NCBI GenBank assembly: GCA_016302525.1
Contig: JAEDNJ010000052.1
Span: 1 to 9,394 of the forward strand
Direction: 5' to 3'
DNA from: Phascolarctobacterium sp.
GTDB lineage: Bacteria; Bacillota; Negativicutes; Acidaminococcales; Acidaminococcaceae
DNA length: 9,394 nt
The notes under the pieces are model-generated. The model made no database searches. It was not told the DNA's origin and saw only the letters and a list, made by a program, of their open reading frames with translations. How positions within the stretch are numbered: the first letter of the stretch is position 1; each line of letters starts with the position of its first letter. Both the position numbers and the translations under genes were made by a program. This document shows positions 1-9,196 of this stretch, piece by piece.

Positions 1-1345
1 GACCACAGAAGCCGCCTTGGCAACGACCCATACCAGCACGAGTACGACGTTTTACGCCATCAACAGTCGTAGCGCCTACAGGAGAGTTGATAGCATCCAC
101 AATTTCGCCCTCGGTAACAGTTTCGCAGCGGCAGATCACACGACCGTACAAGCTATTTTTAGCAATAGCAGCAGCTTGCTCAGTACGAGTCATGCGGCAG
201 AAGGCTTTCTTCTTGGGCAGAGCAGCGATAAAGTTTGCTTTTTCGCTAGCACCGCTCACACGCGCAATTTCCTTAGCAATGAGCTCTGCCACAGCAGGAG
301 CTGCAGTTAAACCAGGAGATTGCATACCAGCTGCATTATAAAGGTTTTCACAAGCATCAGCTCTACCAATGATGAAATCACCAGTGCTGGAAACAGCACG
401 GAGACCAGCAAACTGAGTAATAGCTGCACCCATAGGCAGGTTGGGAACTAATTTACGAGCAGAAGCAATAATTTCGTTCATGCCCTCAGCGGTAACAGCC
501 TTGTCTTCTTTATAATCAACCTCATTAGCATTTGGACCAATAAAGGTGTTGCCATGAGTTGTAGTGCAAACTAAGATGCCCTTAGATTTTTTAGTGGGGC
601 AGGGGAAAACTACGCCATAAACCAGGCTAGAGCAAGCAGTCTTATCAAAGAGGATGTATTCGCCCTTACGCGGGGTAATGGTAAAGCTTTCGTCACCAGC
701 TAATTTAGCAATTTCATCAGCATAGACACCAGCAGCATTAACTACATATTTGCAGGCAATGGTACCCTTGGTTGTTTCTACACCAACAATTTTGCCCTCT
801 TCCTTAACGAAGCCCAAAACCTTGCAGTTACGGATAACCTCAGCGCCGTTTTGCACTGCGCATTGAGCAAAGGCTACAGCTGCGCCAAAGGGCCAGCATA
901 CGCCAGCAGTAGGAGCCCAGAGTGCACCCTTCACGGTTTGCAGGTTCGGCTCTTCTGCGACAACCTCGTCATGGGTCATAATTTTAAGGCCGGTAACACC
1001 ATTAGCCTTGCCGCGCTCTAAGAGCTCCTGCAAAGTTTGCATTTCCTCGTCGGTAGTAGCAGCTACCATAGAGCCGGTCCATTTAATATCCAGGTCTAAT
1101 TCCTCTTGCAGCTCATGGTAGAGTTTATTACCACGAACATTGGTGATAGCCTTCAGGCTGCCAGTGGGAGCATCAAAGCCAGCATGTAAAATTGCACTAT
1201 TAGCTTTAGTAGTACCTAAGGAAACATCAGGCTCCTTTTCTACTAAAACACATTGCAAATCATACTTGGAGAGCTCACGCAAAATTGCTGTACCAACGAT
1301 GCCGCCACCAATAACGACAACGTCTGTAGATTTAACAAATTCCAT
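1..1345 (-). CDS. FAD-dependent oxidoreductase with C-terminal BFD-like [2Fe-2S] domain, GlpA/DAO family (3' end cut by window edge)
   Basis: The reading frame is open from an ATG at 1345 to the left edge, giving 448 residues with no stop, so the C-terminus lies outside. Residues 9-18 (VVVIGGGIVG) are the Rossmann GxGxxG loop that binds FAD, and Glu36 after the second strand suits the ribose contact. AGLRAVSS (313-320) and GMQSPGL (340-346) are typical of the DAO/glycerol-3-phosphate dehydrogenase fold. At the C-terminus CRC (405-407) and CQGGFC (442-447) supply four cysteines of a BFD-like [2Fe-2S] domain, as in anaerobic GlpA-type enzymes. The known family role is flavin-dependent oxidation of a hydroxy acid or glycerol 3-phosphate with electrons passed through Fe-S centres; the actual substrate cannot be told from sequence. 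The start is supported by AAGGAAG at 1353-1359, seven bases upstream. It lies 80 bases after gyrA and may have its own promoter. GlpB-like partner genes, if any, would be beyond the left edge. Confidence 0.9.
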   Translation of the reverse strand, partial: MEFVKSTDVVVIGGGIVGTAILRELSKYDLQCVLVEKEPDVSLGTTKANSAILHAGFDAPTGSLKAITNVRGNKLYHELQEELDLDIKWTGSMVAATTDEEMQTLQELLERGKANGVTGLKIMTHDEVVAEEPNLQTVKGALWAPTAGVCWPFGAAVAFAQCAVQNGAEVIRNCKVLGFVKEEGKIVGVETTKGTIACKYVVNAAGVYADEIAKLAGDESFTITPRKGEYILFDKTACSSLVYGVVFPCPTKKSKGILVCTTTHGNTFIGPNANEVDYKEDKAVTAEGMNEIIASARKLVPNLPMGAAITQFAGLRAVSSTGDFIIGRADACENLYNAAGMQSPGLTAAPAVAELIAKEIARVSGASEKANFIAALPKKKAFCRMTRTEQAAAIAKNSLYGRVICRCETVTEGEIVDAINSPVGATTVDGVKRRTRAGMGRCQGGFCG

Positions 1346-1386
1346 TCCTTCACTTCCTTGCTGAATATATCAAAGATGGTAGCTTT

Positions 1387-1395
1387 ATTTTAACA
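1387..1395 (-). promoter_or_regulatory. Possible extended -10 promoter for the oxidoreductase gene
   Basis: On the minus strand TGTTAAAAT reads as an extended -10 element (TG, one base, then TAAAAT), about 42 bases before the oxidoreductase ATG and preceded by an A/T-rich stretch. No good -35 hexamer stands at the right distance, which an extended -10 can tolerate. The site lies in the only non-coding gap between gyrA and this gene, where a new promoter would be expected if the oxidoreductase is not part of the gyrase unit. The evidence is pattern only. Confidence 0.3.
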
Positions 1396-1400
1396 CAGAT

Positions 1401-1437
1401 TTTGCAAAAAAAGAACTATTATTTTTTATTCTTCTTC
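1401..1437 (-). terminator. Weak terminator-like sequence at the end of gyrA
   Basis: On the minus strand the end of gyrA and the following bases hold AAGAA, an A/T-rich loop of about 13 bases, TTCTT and then a run of Ts. The stem has only about five pairs and almost no G-C, so it would be a poor intrinsic terminator, although the T-run is present. The T-run could equally be an A/T-rich upstream element for the candidate promoter beside it. Read-through from gyrA into the oxidoreductase is therefore possible. Confidence 0.22.
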
Positions 1438-3891
1438 CGCCTCATCATTATAAATTGCAGCTACGGAAACAACCTTATCGCCCTCAGACAGGGTCATCAG
1501 CTTCACGCCCTGGGCATAACGACCTAATTGCGAAATATCCTTAGCATTTTGACGGATAATAATGCCTGCAGCCGTAATGAGCATAATCTCCTGCTTCTTA
1601 TGGATAATCTTCATGCCGATTACGGCGCCGGTGCGCTCGGTAATCTTCACATTGATTGTTCCCTTGCCGCCACGAGTTTGCTGCTTGTAGGCACTAAAGG
1701 CAGTGCGCTTACCAATGCCCTGCTCGGTAGCCGTCAGCACATCACAATCCGCATCCACAGCCGGGTCCATAACATCCATAGCGATGACACGGTCGCCAAA
1801 TTCCTCATTGATGTTAATGCCGCGCACACCGTGAGCAGTTCTGCCCATAGGACGGACATCATTTTCGTTAAAGACAATGCAGATACCATTATTAGTTGCC
1901 ATAATGATGTCACATTGTCCATTAGTAAGCTCTACGCCTATGAGCTCTTCCTTCTCGTCAAGGTTAATGGCAATCATACCCATCTTACGAATACTTGCAA
2001 AGTCAGCCAGATTGGTCTTCTTCACTGTGCCCTTATTCGTAGCCATAAACATATACTTGCCTTCCTGGAATTCCTTTACAGGAATAACGGCTGTAATCTT
2101 TTCATCCTGCTCTAAGGGCAGCAAATTAATGATAGCTGTGCCCTTGGCTGTACGGCTAGCTTCCGGAATTTCGTAGCCCTTTTGTCTGTACACACGGCCC
2201 TTGTTGGTAAAGAAGAGAATATTGTGGTGCGTGGTAGTAATGAAGAGGTGCTTAGCGCTGTCCTCAACATTCTTGCCGGCGCCACCATTCTTACCCATAC
2301 CGCCACGCTTTTGGTTGCGGAAGTTGTCCAGGGTCTGGCGTTTGATATAGCCACGGTGACTTATAGTCACAACTATATCTTCTTCCGCAATCAAATCCTC
2401 GACATCCATATCAGAGGTGTCAATGGTAATCTCGGTGCGGCGAGCATCACCAAAGCGCTTTCTTAAATCCAAAAGGTCTTCCTTGATGATGTTGAGCACC
2501 TTATGTTCGTCAGCCAGAACGCTCTCTAACCAATCAATAGTTTGCAAAACATCAATATACTCATCCTCAATCTTTTGGCGCTCTAAGCCTGTCAGGCGTT
2601 GCAGGCGCATATCGAGGATGGCCTGTGCCTGGCGTTGGCTTAGCTTAAAGTTTTCCATCAGGGCAGTTCTCGCAATATCTGCGGTAGCACTGCTTCTAAT
2701 GGTTTGAATGACAGCATCAAGATTATCCAGAGCAATCTTTAAGCCCTCTAAAATGTGCGCTCTATCCTTGGCCTTCGCCAGTTCGTAACGGGTACGCCTG
2801 GTAATGACATCCTTTTGGTGACCGAGGTAGCACTCTAAAATTTGCTTTAAGGTTAGCACCTTGGGCTGACCGTTGACAAGAGCCAGCATAATGATACCAA
2901 AAGAGCTTTGCAGCTGCGTATGCTTCCACAGCTGATTTAAGACAACATCAGGAACAGCGTCACTCTTTAACTCAATAACCAGACGCATACCTCTTCTATC
3001 AGACTCGTCGCGAATATCGCTAATGCCGGTTAAGGTTTCATCCTTAACAAGGTCTGCAATGTATTCCTGCAGACGCGCCTTATTTACCTGATAGGGCAGC
3101 TCTGTGAAAACAATGCGGCTTCTATTCTTGCCCATAGGCTCTATTTCATGACGAGCGCGAATCTTAACTACGCCACGACCAGTACTATAGGCAGACTTGA
3201 TGCCCTCTGTGCCCAGAATTAGACCAGCAGTAGGGAAGTCTGGTCCCTTAATGGCCGTCATTAATTGAGGCAGCTCTACATCAGGGTCATCAATCAGCAT
3301 TACCAAACCATCAATAACCTCGCATAAATTATGCGGAGGAATATTTGTAGCCATGCCTACGGCAATGCCAGCGCTGCCATTAATTAAAATAGCCGGCACC
3401 TTGGAAGGGAGCACGCTGGGCTCCTTTAATGATTCATCATAGTTAGGAACAAAATCTACTGTATCCTTTTCGATATCCTCCAGCATGATTTCGGCCATCT
3501 TGGCCATACGCACTTCCGTATAACGCATAGCTGCTGGTGGGTCACCATCCACGCTACCAAAGTTACCATGGCCATCAACCATAAGATAACGGGTAGAGAA
3601 GTCCTGCGCCAGGCGCACAATAGCATCATAAACAGAATAATCACCGTGAGGATGATACTTACCTAAAACATCACCGACAATGCGGGCTGATTTTTTGTAG
3701 GGCTTATTAGAAGCCATACCTGCTTCCTGCATTGCATAGAGAATTCTACGATGAACAGGTTTTAAACCATCACGAACATCCGGCAAAGCGCGTTGGATAA
3801 TAACGCTCATAGCATAATCGATATAAGATTTTTGCATTTCTTCTTCGATATATACGGGCAATACCTTGCCGGTGCTATTTTCTAATTCCAC
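1426..3891 (-). CDS. gyrA: DNA gyrase subunit A
   Basis: This is an 821-residue GyrA, the breakage-reunion subunit that joins GyrB in the A2B2 enzyme and introduces negative supercoils using ATP. The N-terminal winged-helix/tower region carries the active-site arginine and tyrosine, Arg123-Tyr124 in AAMRYTEVR (E. coli Arg121-Tyr122). The tower and coiled-coil run to about residue 490. The C-terminal beta-pinwheel starts near 500 and carries the GyrA box QKRGGMG (527-533), with Met where Lys or Arg is commoner; a related QQTRGGKG stands at 737-744. The GyrA box argues for gyrase over topoisomerase IV ParC. The protein ends in a short acidic tail. The quinolone region reads [10 protein letters not shown] (80-89): the residue equal to E. 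coli Ser83 is Tyr85, while the Asp87 equivalent is kept as Asp89. The start codon is GTG, with AAGAGGTGA just upstream. It follows thiN by 53 bases; gyrB lies two genes upstream. Confidence 0.98.
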   Translation of the reverse strand: MELENSTGKVLPVYIEEEMQKSYIDYAMSVIIQRALPDVRDGLKPVHRRILYAMQEAGMASNKPYKKSARIVGDVLGKYHPHGDYSVYDAIVRLAQDFSTRYLMVDGHGNFGSVDGDPPAAMRYTEVRMAKMAEIMLEDIEKDTVDFVPNYDESLKEPSVLPSKVPAILINGSAGIAVGMATNIPPHNLCEVIDGLVMLIDDPDVELPQLMTAIKGPDFPTAGLILGTEGIKSAYSTGRGVVKIRARHEIEPMGKNRSRIVFTELPYQVNKARLQEYIADLVKDETLTGISDIRDESDRRGMRLVIELKSDAVPDVVLNQLWKHTQLQSSFGIIMLALVNGQPKVLTLKQILECYLGHQKDVITRRTRYELAKAKDRAHILEGLKIALDNLDAVIQTIRSSATADIARTALMENFKLSQRQAQAILDMRLQRLTGLERQKIEDEYIDVLQTIDWLESVLADEHKVLNIIKEDLLDLRKRFGDARRTEITIDTSDMDVEDLIAEEDIVVTISHRGYIKRQTLDNFRNQKRGGMGKNGGAGKNVEDSAKHLFITTTHHNILFFTNKGRVYRQKGYEIPEASRTAKGTAIINLLPLEQDEKITAVIPVKEFQEGKYMFMATNKGTVKKTNLADFASIRKMGMIAINLDEKEELIGVELTNGQCDIIMATNNGICIVFNENDVRPMGRTAHGVRGININEEFGDRVIAMDVMDPAVDADCDVLTATEQGIGKRTAFSAYKQQTRGGKGTINVKITERTGAVIGMKIIHKKQEIMLITAAGIIIRQNAKDISQLGRYAQGVKLMTLSEGDKVVSVAAIYNDEAEEE

Positions 3892-3895
3892 CTTA

Positions 3896-3904
3896 TCACC
3901 TCTT
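3896..3904 (-). promoter_or_regulatory. Ribosome binding site that fixes the GTG start of gyrA
   Basis: The minus strand reads AAGAGGTGA four bases before GTG at 3891-3889. The first ATG in this frame is at codon 19, inside the conserved N-terminal helix region, and would remove conserved residues. The Shine-Dalgarno match and family alignment (MELENS... then the conserved YIDYAMSVI) support the GTG. Confidence 0.75.
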
Positions 3905-3944
3905 ATTTCTGAACACTAATATATTCAAAAGATTTAATTATTAA

Positions 3945-4667
3945 CTACTTAAAGCAGCAATACAAGCCCACCATGCCCTCATGGCAGGTACAGTCAAGCT
4001 GCATACCCTCGTTCAAAACATTACTGATAGCATAGGGTTTATATATGTGTAATTTTTCTTTTATCAACGGCCAATGCACGCCTTGAATAGATACACATGT
4101 AACTTTTGTTAAGGGCAGGAGGGAAATTGCCTCCACAGCCTGCTCTTGCAAGAAACTGATTTTCAGCTCTTCCTCAGCCTTTAAAAGGAACATGAGCTCT
4201 TTTTCGTCTGCCATGATGACAAGACCCAGCTTTTCCTGAGCAGCACTGGCTAAGGAAAAGACATTGCTATAAAGATGGTCATAGCGACCGCCCCAAATTC
4301 CACTCATGAGTACATCACCAACAGGCAGCTTAGCCAAAAGCAGTTGTAAATCCGTCTCATCCTTTTCCGTAGGGTAGGTGAGCACCTCACAGCCTCTTGC
4401 CTTGGCTTCTTGAAACAGCTCCTTGCCAGCGCTATCAGCATCACCTATAACAAGGCTGGGCAAGAAATTATTTCCCAGGAAATATTTCAGTCCCTTGTCC
4501 GCTGCATAGAGCTTAGCATGAGGGTTGAGCTCTAGCAAGGTCTGCAGCCATTTGCCAGCAGGCTCTCTGCCGCCAGCCATGGCAATAGAGGTAAGACCAT
4601 GCCTTGCAGCTTCCGCATAGTAAAGCTTAGCCTCTGCCTGAGGCAAGGAAAAATGCTTGCTTTTCAT
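3945..4667 (-). CDS. thiN: Thiamine pyrophosphokinase (thiamine diphosphokinase)
   Basis: This 240-residue protein should transfer a pyrophosphate from ATP to thiamine, making the cofactor thiamine diphosphate in the cytosol. Family signatures appear in order: ADKG (56-59, usually ADGG), IGDADS (74-79, usually GDFDS), PTEKDETD (99-106, the acidic metal/ATP site), GIWGGRYDH (123-131) and the C-terminal substrate-domain motif AISN (213-216). The fold normally begins directly at the first strand; here that strand (TSIAMAGG, 26-33) follows a 25-residue extension. The start at 4667 is kept because its ATG shares one base with the TAA of the preceding gene (TAATG), suggesting translational coupling; the nearby Shine-Dalgarno is weak. 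Met30 is an alternative start but would cut the first strand and has no visible ribosome site. The last 15 residues hold four cysteines (226, 228, 237, 238) and a histidine (229), which is odd. Its position between gyrB and gyrA is unusual; in many Bacillota it neighbours rpe and rsgA. Confidence 0.9.
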   Translation of the reverse strand: MKSKHFSLPQAEAKLYYAEAARHGLTSIAMAGGREPAGKWLQTLLELNPHAKLYAADKGLKYFLGNNFLPSLVIGDADSAGKELFQEAKARGCEVLTYPTEKDETDLQLLLAKLPVGDVLMSGIWGGRYDHLYSNVFSLASAAQEKLGLVIMADEKELMFLLKAEEELKISFLQEQAVEAISLLPLTKVTCVSIQGVHWPLIKEKLHIYKPYAISNVLNEGMQLDCTCHEGMVGLYCCFK

Positions 4668-4963
4668 TATTTCTTCGTCACGGGAACGGGTTTAATCGTA
4701 ATTTGGTCGTTTTCCTTGGCAACCTTCCAGGTGCAGTTGCCACCCTTATTCTTTAACCATTCCATGCTCAGCTCTAATAAAAATCTATTTAAGCGCTCCT
4801 GAGCCTCCTCCGGAAGAAGCAATTCCTTTTTTGCCTGGGGCTTAGCAGCCTTAAATTTAGTTTTTCTTACCTCTTCATCTGCATACATACCATTTTCAAA
4901 GGTCAGGCTTTCGTTATAGCCCTTCAGCATATCTGCATCTGAAAGTCCTCTTTTTATTTTCAT
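4667..4963 (-). CDS. Small uncharacterised protein, 98 residues, coupled to thiN
   Basis: I do not recognise this family. The protein is soluble, with no signal peptide or membrane segment, and rich in Lys and Glu. Residues 1-45 are charged with little predicted order (KTKFKAAKPQAKKE at 34-47). Residues 50-72 look like an amphipathic helix (PEEAQERLNRFLLELSMEWL at 51-70). A short C-terminal part, with WKVAKENDQITIKPVPV at 79-95, could form two beta strands. AGAGG stands about nine bases before the ATG. Its stop shares an A with the thiN start, so the two are probably translated together. It follows gyrB by 62 bases, in line with the gyrase unit. That the frame is real is supported by the ribosome site, the tight packing and the absence of any competing frame with better signals. 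No function is proposed. Confidence 0.8.
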   Translation of the reverse strand: MKIKRGLSDADMLKGYNESLTFENGMYADEEVRKTKFKAAKPQAKKELLLPEEAQERLNRFLLELSMEWLKNKGGNCTWKVAKENDQITIKPVPVTKK

Positions 4964-5002
4964 TTTCTAAAACCTCTATAGTTATAAATTCACAGAGTAG
5001 GG

Positions 5003-5020
5003 AAGGGCAGGCTTGCCCTC
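5003..5020 (-). other. Stem-loop just after gyrB
   Basis: The minus strand carries AGGGCA, a loop AGCC, then TGCCCT, with one extra G-U pair possible, giving a seven-pair stem five bases past the gyrB stop. No T-run follows (the next bases are CCCTACTC), so it is not a standard intrinsic terminator. It could protect or process the message between gyrB and the following genes, or weaken read-through. The structure is seen; the role is inference. Confidence 0.4.
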
Positions 5021-5025
5021 ATTGC

Positions 5026-7026
<2,001 letters not shown>

Positions 7027-7031
7027 TCAGA

Positions 7032-7301
7032 TTAAATATTGACATACACAGAATCTGCAATAAAACCTTCTTCCAATCTCTTTTTGAGCGTAATAGAAGA
7101 TATAGCAGACAGATAAATTTTATCCTCAGTTAAAACACAGCTATAGAATTCCTCGCCCTCGGAGGCATCAATAAGCTCATACTTATCTGCATACTTGCTT
7201 ATATATTCCTTATAAATATCAGATTCCTCATCCTTTAAATTAAAAATAGCGATAATTTCACTATTTTTAATCATATAATCAGATCCTAGATGCAGATACA
7301 T
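7032..7301 (-). CDS. remB: RemB/DUF370 family regulator (extracellular matrix regulator-like, YaaB)
   Basis: This 89-residue protein matches the RemB (YaaB, DUF370) family: it opens with MYLHLGSDYMI, followed by an EIIAIFNL strand, and near the end has the family motif ISSITLKKR (67-75). In Bacillus the same family lies between recF and gyrB. Its paralogue RemA is a DNA-binding activator of biofilm and osmoprotection genes that forms oligomeric rings; the molecular role of RemB itself is less clear, so regulation is inferred from the family. There is no membrane segment. The start at 7301 lies inside the last codons of the DUF721 gene (23-base overlap) and is fixed by a near-perfect Shine-Dalgarno. 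It is slightly longer than the Bacillus protein, with an extra C-terminal stretch FIADSVYVNI. Confidence 0.88.
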   Translation of the reverse strand: MYLHLGSDYMIKNSEIIAIFNLKDEESDIYKEYISKYADKYELIDASEGEEFYSCVLTEDKIYLSAISSITLKKRLEEGFIADSVYVNI

Positions 7302-8064
7302 CCTGATTCCTCCTTAGGTATTCCAAGCTGTTCTTGATTAAGCTTTCATTTAGCTCATCTACAGACTTGCCAGTTAAGAGCATTACCGCCATGTAGCTGT
7401 CCGCCTCCTTGGCATAGCCTAAACGCACTAGCTCAAAATAATAATTTTGCAGGCTTTCCTTAGCACTGTTAAAGGTAAAGCTATCACAGGGAAGCAGAGC
7501 CTGACATTTTTTATAGTCTAGCCAGGGCTGACATTTAAGCAGCTCCACTACCTTCGAGCGCCTTGCTGCTCTTTGCTGCCTTTCGCACACGCTGCAGATA
7601 GTTTTCTCTGAGGTCATACGGGCCTGACACAGAGGACAGGTAACAATGCTCAGCTTCTCTTGCTCCTGCTCCTTCTTGGTTAGGGGACTTGTCCTTGCTG
7701 GCAGTTTGCCTGTATAAAATTTTAGCTCCTTAATAACCAGCTCCCCCGCGAGAAATTTATTTAGCTTGCGCAGAAAATCTTTTTTTAACATAAAAAGCTC
7801 ATTAGCAAAGAGAGAAGAGGAGGTTCTAATCGTAAGAACATCATCATTAAGCCCCTCTACCGCACATTGCCTGGCTAAATTAGACCCGCAAATTTCCTCC
7901 CAATGCTGCGCAAGATAGTATTGATAATACATTTTCTTGACAGACTGGGGCAGGGACTGCCGCACCTGCTTTTTGTGGGTAGTATCAACATAGGTGTTAT
8001 AGCCTTTTATTTTGGGGTCAAACAACCGCTGCATGATTGACTGTGTCTGTTCCAGCTTTTTCAT
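7279..8064 (-). CDS. DUF721/DciA-like protein with Cys4 zinc ribbon and C-terminal helical extension
   Basis: Residues about 40-120 form a DUF721 (DciA-like) domain: an N-terminal helix, the hallmark W-x4-G (Trp55, Gly60 in HWEEICGSNLA), the strand DVLTIRTSSSLFANEL (75-90) and KFYTGK at the end. DciA proteins in other phyla are ancestral loaders of the replicative helicase DnaB; function here is inferred from that family. Unlike the usual compact protein of 100-180 residues, this one continues to 261. After a charged linker it has CPLC (143-146) and CSVC (157-160), a C-x2-C-x10-C-x2-C zinc ribbon, followed by a basic patch (RQQRAARRSK) and about 90 mostly helical residues that I do not recognise. 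It starts four bases after recF; GAGG inside the recF end is its likely ribosome site. Its position between recF and gyrB matches Rv0004 in Mycobacterium. Confidence 0.85.
   Translation of the reverse strand: MKKLEQTQSIMQRLFDPKIKGYNTYVDTTHKKQVRQSLPQSVKKMYYQYYLAQHWEEICGSNLARQCAVEGLNDDVLTIRTSSSLFANELFMLKKDFLRKLNKFLAGELVIKELKFYTGKLPARTSPLTKKEQEQEKLSIVTCPLCQARMTSEKTICSVCERQQRAARRSKVVELLKCQPWLDYKKCQALLPCDSFTFNSAKESLQNYYFELVRLGYAKEADSYMAVMLLTGKSVDELNESLIKNSLEYLRRNQDVSASRI
7307..7315 (-). promoter_or_regulatory. Strong ribosome binding site for remB inside the DUF721 coding region
   Basis: AAGGAGGAA on the minus strand stands five bases before the remB ATG and lies within the last 12 codons of the DUF721 gene. 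It decides the remB start over the in-frame Met10, and suggests that remB is made independently of termination at the upstream stop. Confidence 0.8.
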
Positions 8065-8068
8065 AATT

Positions 8069-9196
8069 TTAAGCCTCGTTCACGGAGCCAGCAGTAATTT
8101 TAAAATAAGCATTATTCGCCAATTCAGGAATAAGCTCCCTATCATTGACGGTAATAAAGGTTTGGACCCGACCATCAATGAATAAGAGCAGCTGCGCGCG
8201 CCTTTGATTATCCAATTCACTCATCACATCATCCAGGAGCAAAATTGGAAATTCGCCCAGCTCCTGATGAACATATTCCAGCTGCGAAAGCTTCAATGCC
8301 AGAGCTCCCGTGCGCTGTTGTCCCTGCGAGCCAAAGGCTTTGAGGGACATACCGTTGAGCAAAAGCTTTAAATCATCACGGTGAGGGCCGATTCCTGTAT
8401 TGCCTCTTAAAATATCTACTCTTTCTCGCTCCTGCAATAAATCCAGATAAAAATCTGCGGAATATTCCTCTGCTGGTTGAGGGTAGAGTAGGGTGCCATT
8501 GTTGGCCTTAAGCTCATATTTTATCTCTACCGCTTCCTTATTGCTGGTTAAGGATGCGTAAATAGCACCGGCAATTGCTTCCAGCTTGCCTAGAGCAGCC
8601 AATCTTTTCCTGGTAATCTGGCTGGCTAAAAAGCAGAACTCCTTATCCCATGGAGCGAGCAGCTCTCTTTGCCCGCCCTCATCCCGCAGCTCCTTGAGGA
8701 GCTTGTTACGCTGTAAGAGCACACGATTGTATTTTACTAATAAGTCGTAATAAACAGGGTCAGTCTGCGAAATCTGCATATCAAAGAAGCGCCGCCTCAA
8801 TGCCGGCTCCCCCTTAATCAACTGCAAATCCTCCGGGGAAAACATCACCGCATTTAAGGAGCCATAATGCTCCTTCGGTTTCACCTTAACACCGTCGAGA
8901 ATAATTTCCTTTTTCGTGCGGTTATCCTGCTTAAAGCGTTTTATTTTAATGGAATGTGGTCCAGAATAGCTTTCATAATCAACGCCCACAGCCATAGCGG
9001 CAGCATTGAGCTGCAGCATTTCTTCCTCGCTGGTGGTTCTATGTGACATTCCAAAAGCACCGTAAAAGATAGCCTCTAAAATATTCGTCTTCCCCTGAGC
9101 ATTCTGCCCGTAGAAAACATTAATCATAGAGGTAAAGCTTAGACTGCAGCTTTGATAATTACGAAAGTTAACGGCATAAAGCTTAGATATTTTCAT
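8069..9196 (-). CDS. recF: DNA replication and repair protein RecF
   Basis: This 375-residue protein is full length for RecF, an SMC-like ATPase that, with RecO and RecR, helps load RecA at single-strand gaps. It opens with the family start MKISKLYAVNFRNYQ. Walker A is GQNAQGKT (30-37, Lys36), the signature motif is GSQGQQR (289-295) and Walker B is ILLLDDVMSELD (318-329, Asp322-Asp323), followed by the D-loop and the H-like strand FITVND (347-352). The arm region between about 120 and 250 holds LRRRFFDMQISQ (133-144), a conserved RecF stretch. The ATG at 9196 lies 14 bases inside the end of the upstream S4 gene; the ribosome site is weak (GTGAAAG), so translation may be coupled to the S4 gene. 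All catalytic motifs appear intact. Confidence 0.97.
   Translation of the reverse strand: MKISKLYAVNFRNYQSCSLSFTSMINVFYGQNAQGKTNILEAIFYGAFGMSHRTTSEEEMLQLNAAAMAVGVDYESYSGPHSIKIKRFKQDNRTKKEIILDGVKVKPKEHYGSLNAVMFSPEDLQLIKGEPALRRRFFDMQISQTDPVYYDLLVKYNRVLLQRNKLLKELRDEGGQRELLAPWDKEFCFLASQITRKRLAALGKLEAIAGAIYASLTSNKEAVEIKYELKANNGTLLYPQPAEEYSADFYLDLLQERERVDILRGNTGIGPHRDDLKLLLNGMSLKAFGSQGQQRTGALALKLSQLEYVHQELGEFPILLLDDVMSELDNQRRAQLLLFIDGRVQTFITVNDRELIPELANNAYFKITAGSVNEA

Noticed and set aside
17..341. Two overlapping plus-strand frames near the left edge
   Set aside because: They are antisense to the oxidoreductase BFD-like region, whose cysteine motifs and flavoprotein motifs make the minus frame certain.
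1528..2115. A 195-codon open frame on the plus strand inside gyrA
   Set aside because: It lies wholly antisense to strongly conserved gyrA sequence, has no recognisable family motif, and is expected from codon usage. Other plus-strand frames within gyrA and gyrB are rejected for the same reason.
1426..3891. ParC rather than GyrA
   Set aside because: The GyrA box QKRGGMG, the full six-bladed length of 821 residues and the gyrB neighbourhood support GyrA.
3932..3960. Possible promoter before gyrA (TTGCTG, 17 bases, TTAAAT on the minus strand)
   Set aside because: Only three of six and four of six consensus matches in an A/T-rich gap, with the -35 inside the thiN end. Too weak to list as a feature, though an internal gyrA promoter remains possible.
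7585..7638. Zinc ribbon as a separate gene or fusion error
   Set aside because: The frame is continuous from the DUF721 domain to the stop, with no internal ribosome site or start that would separate it.
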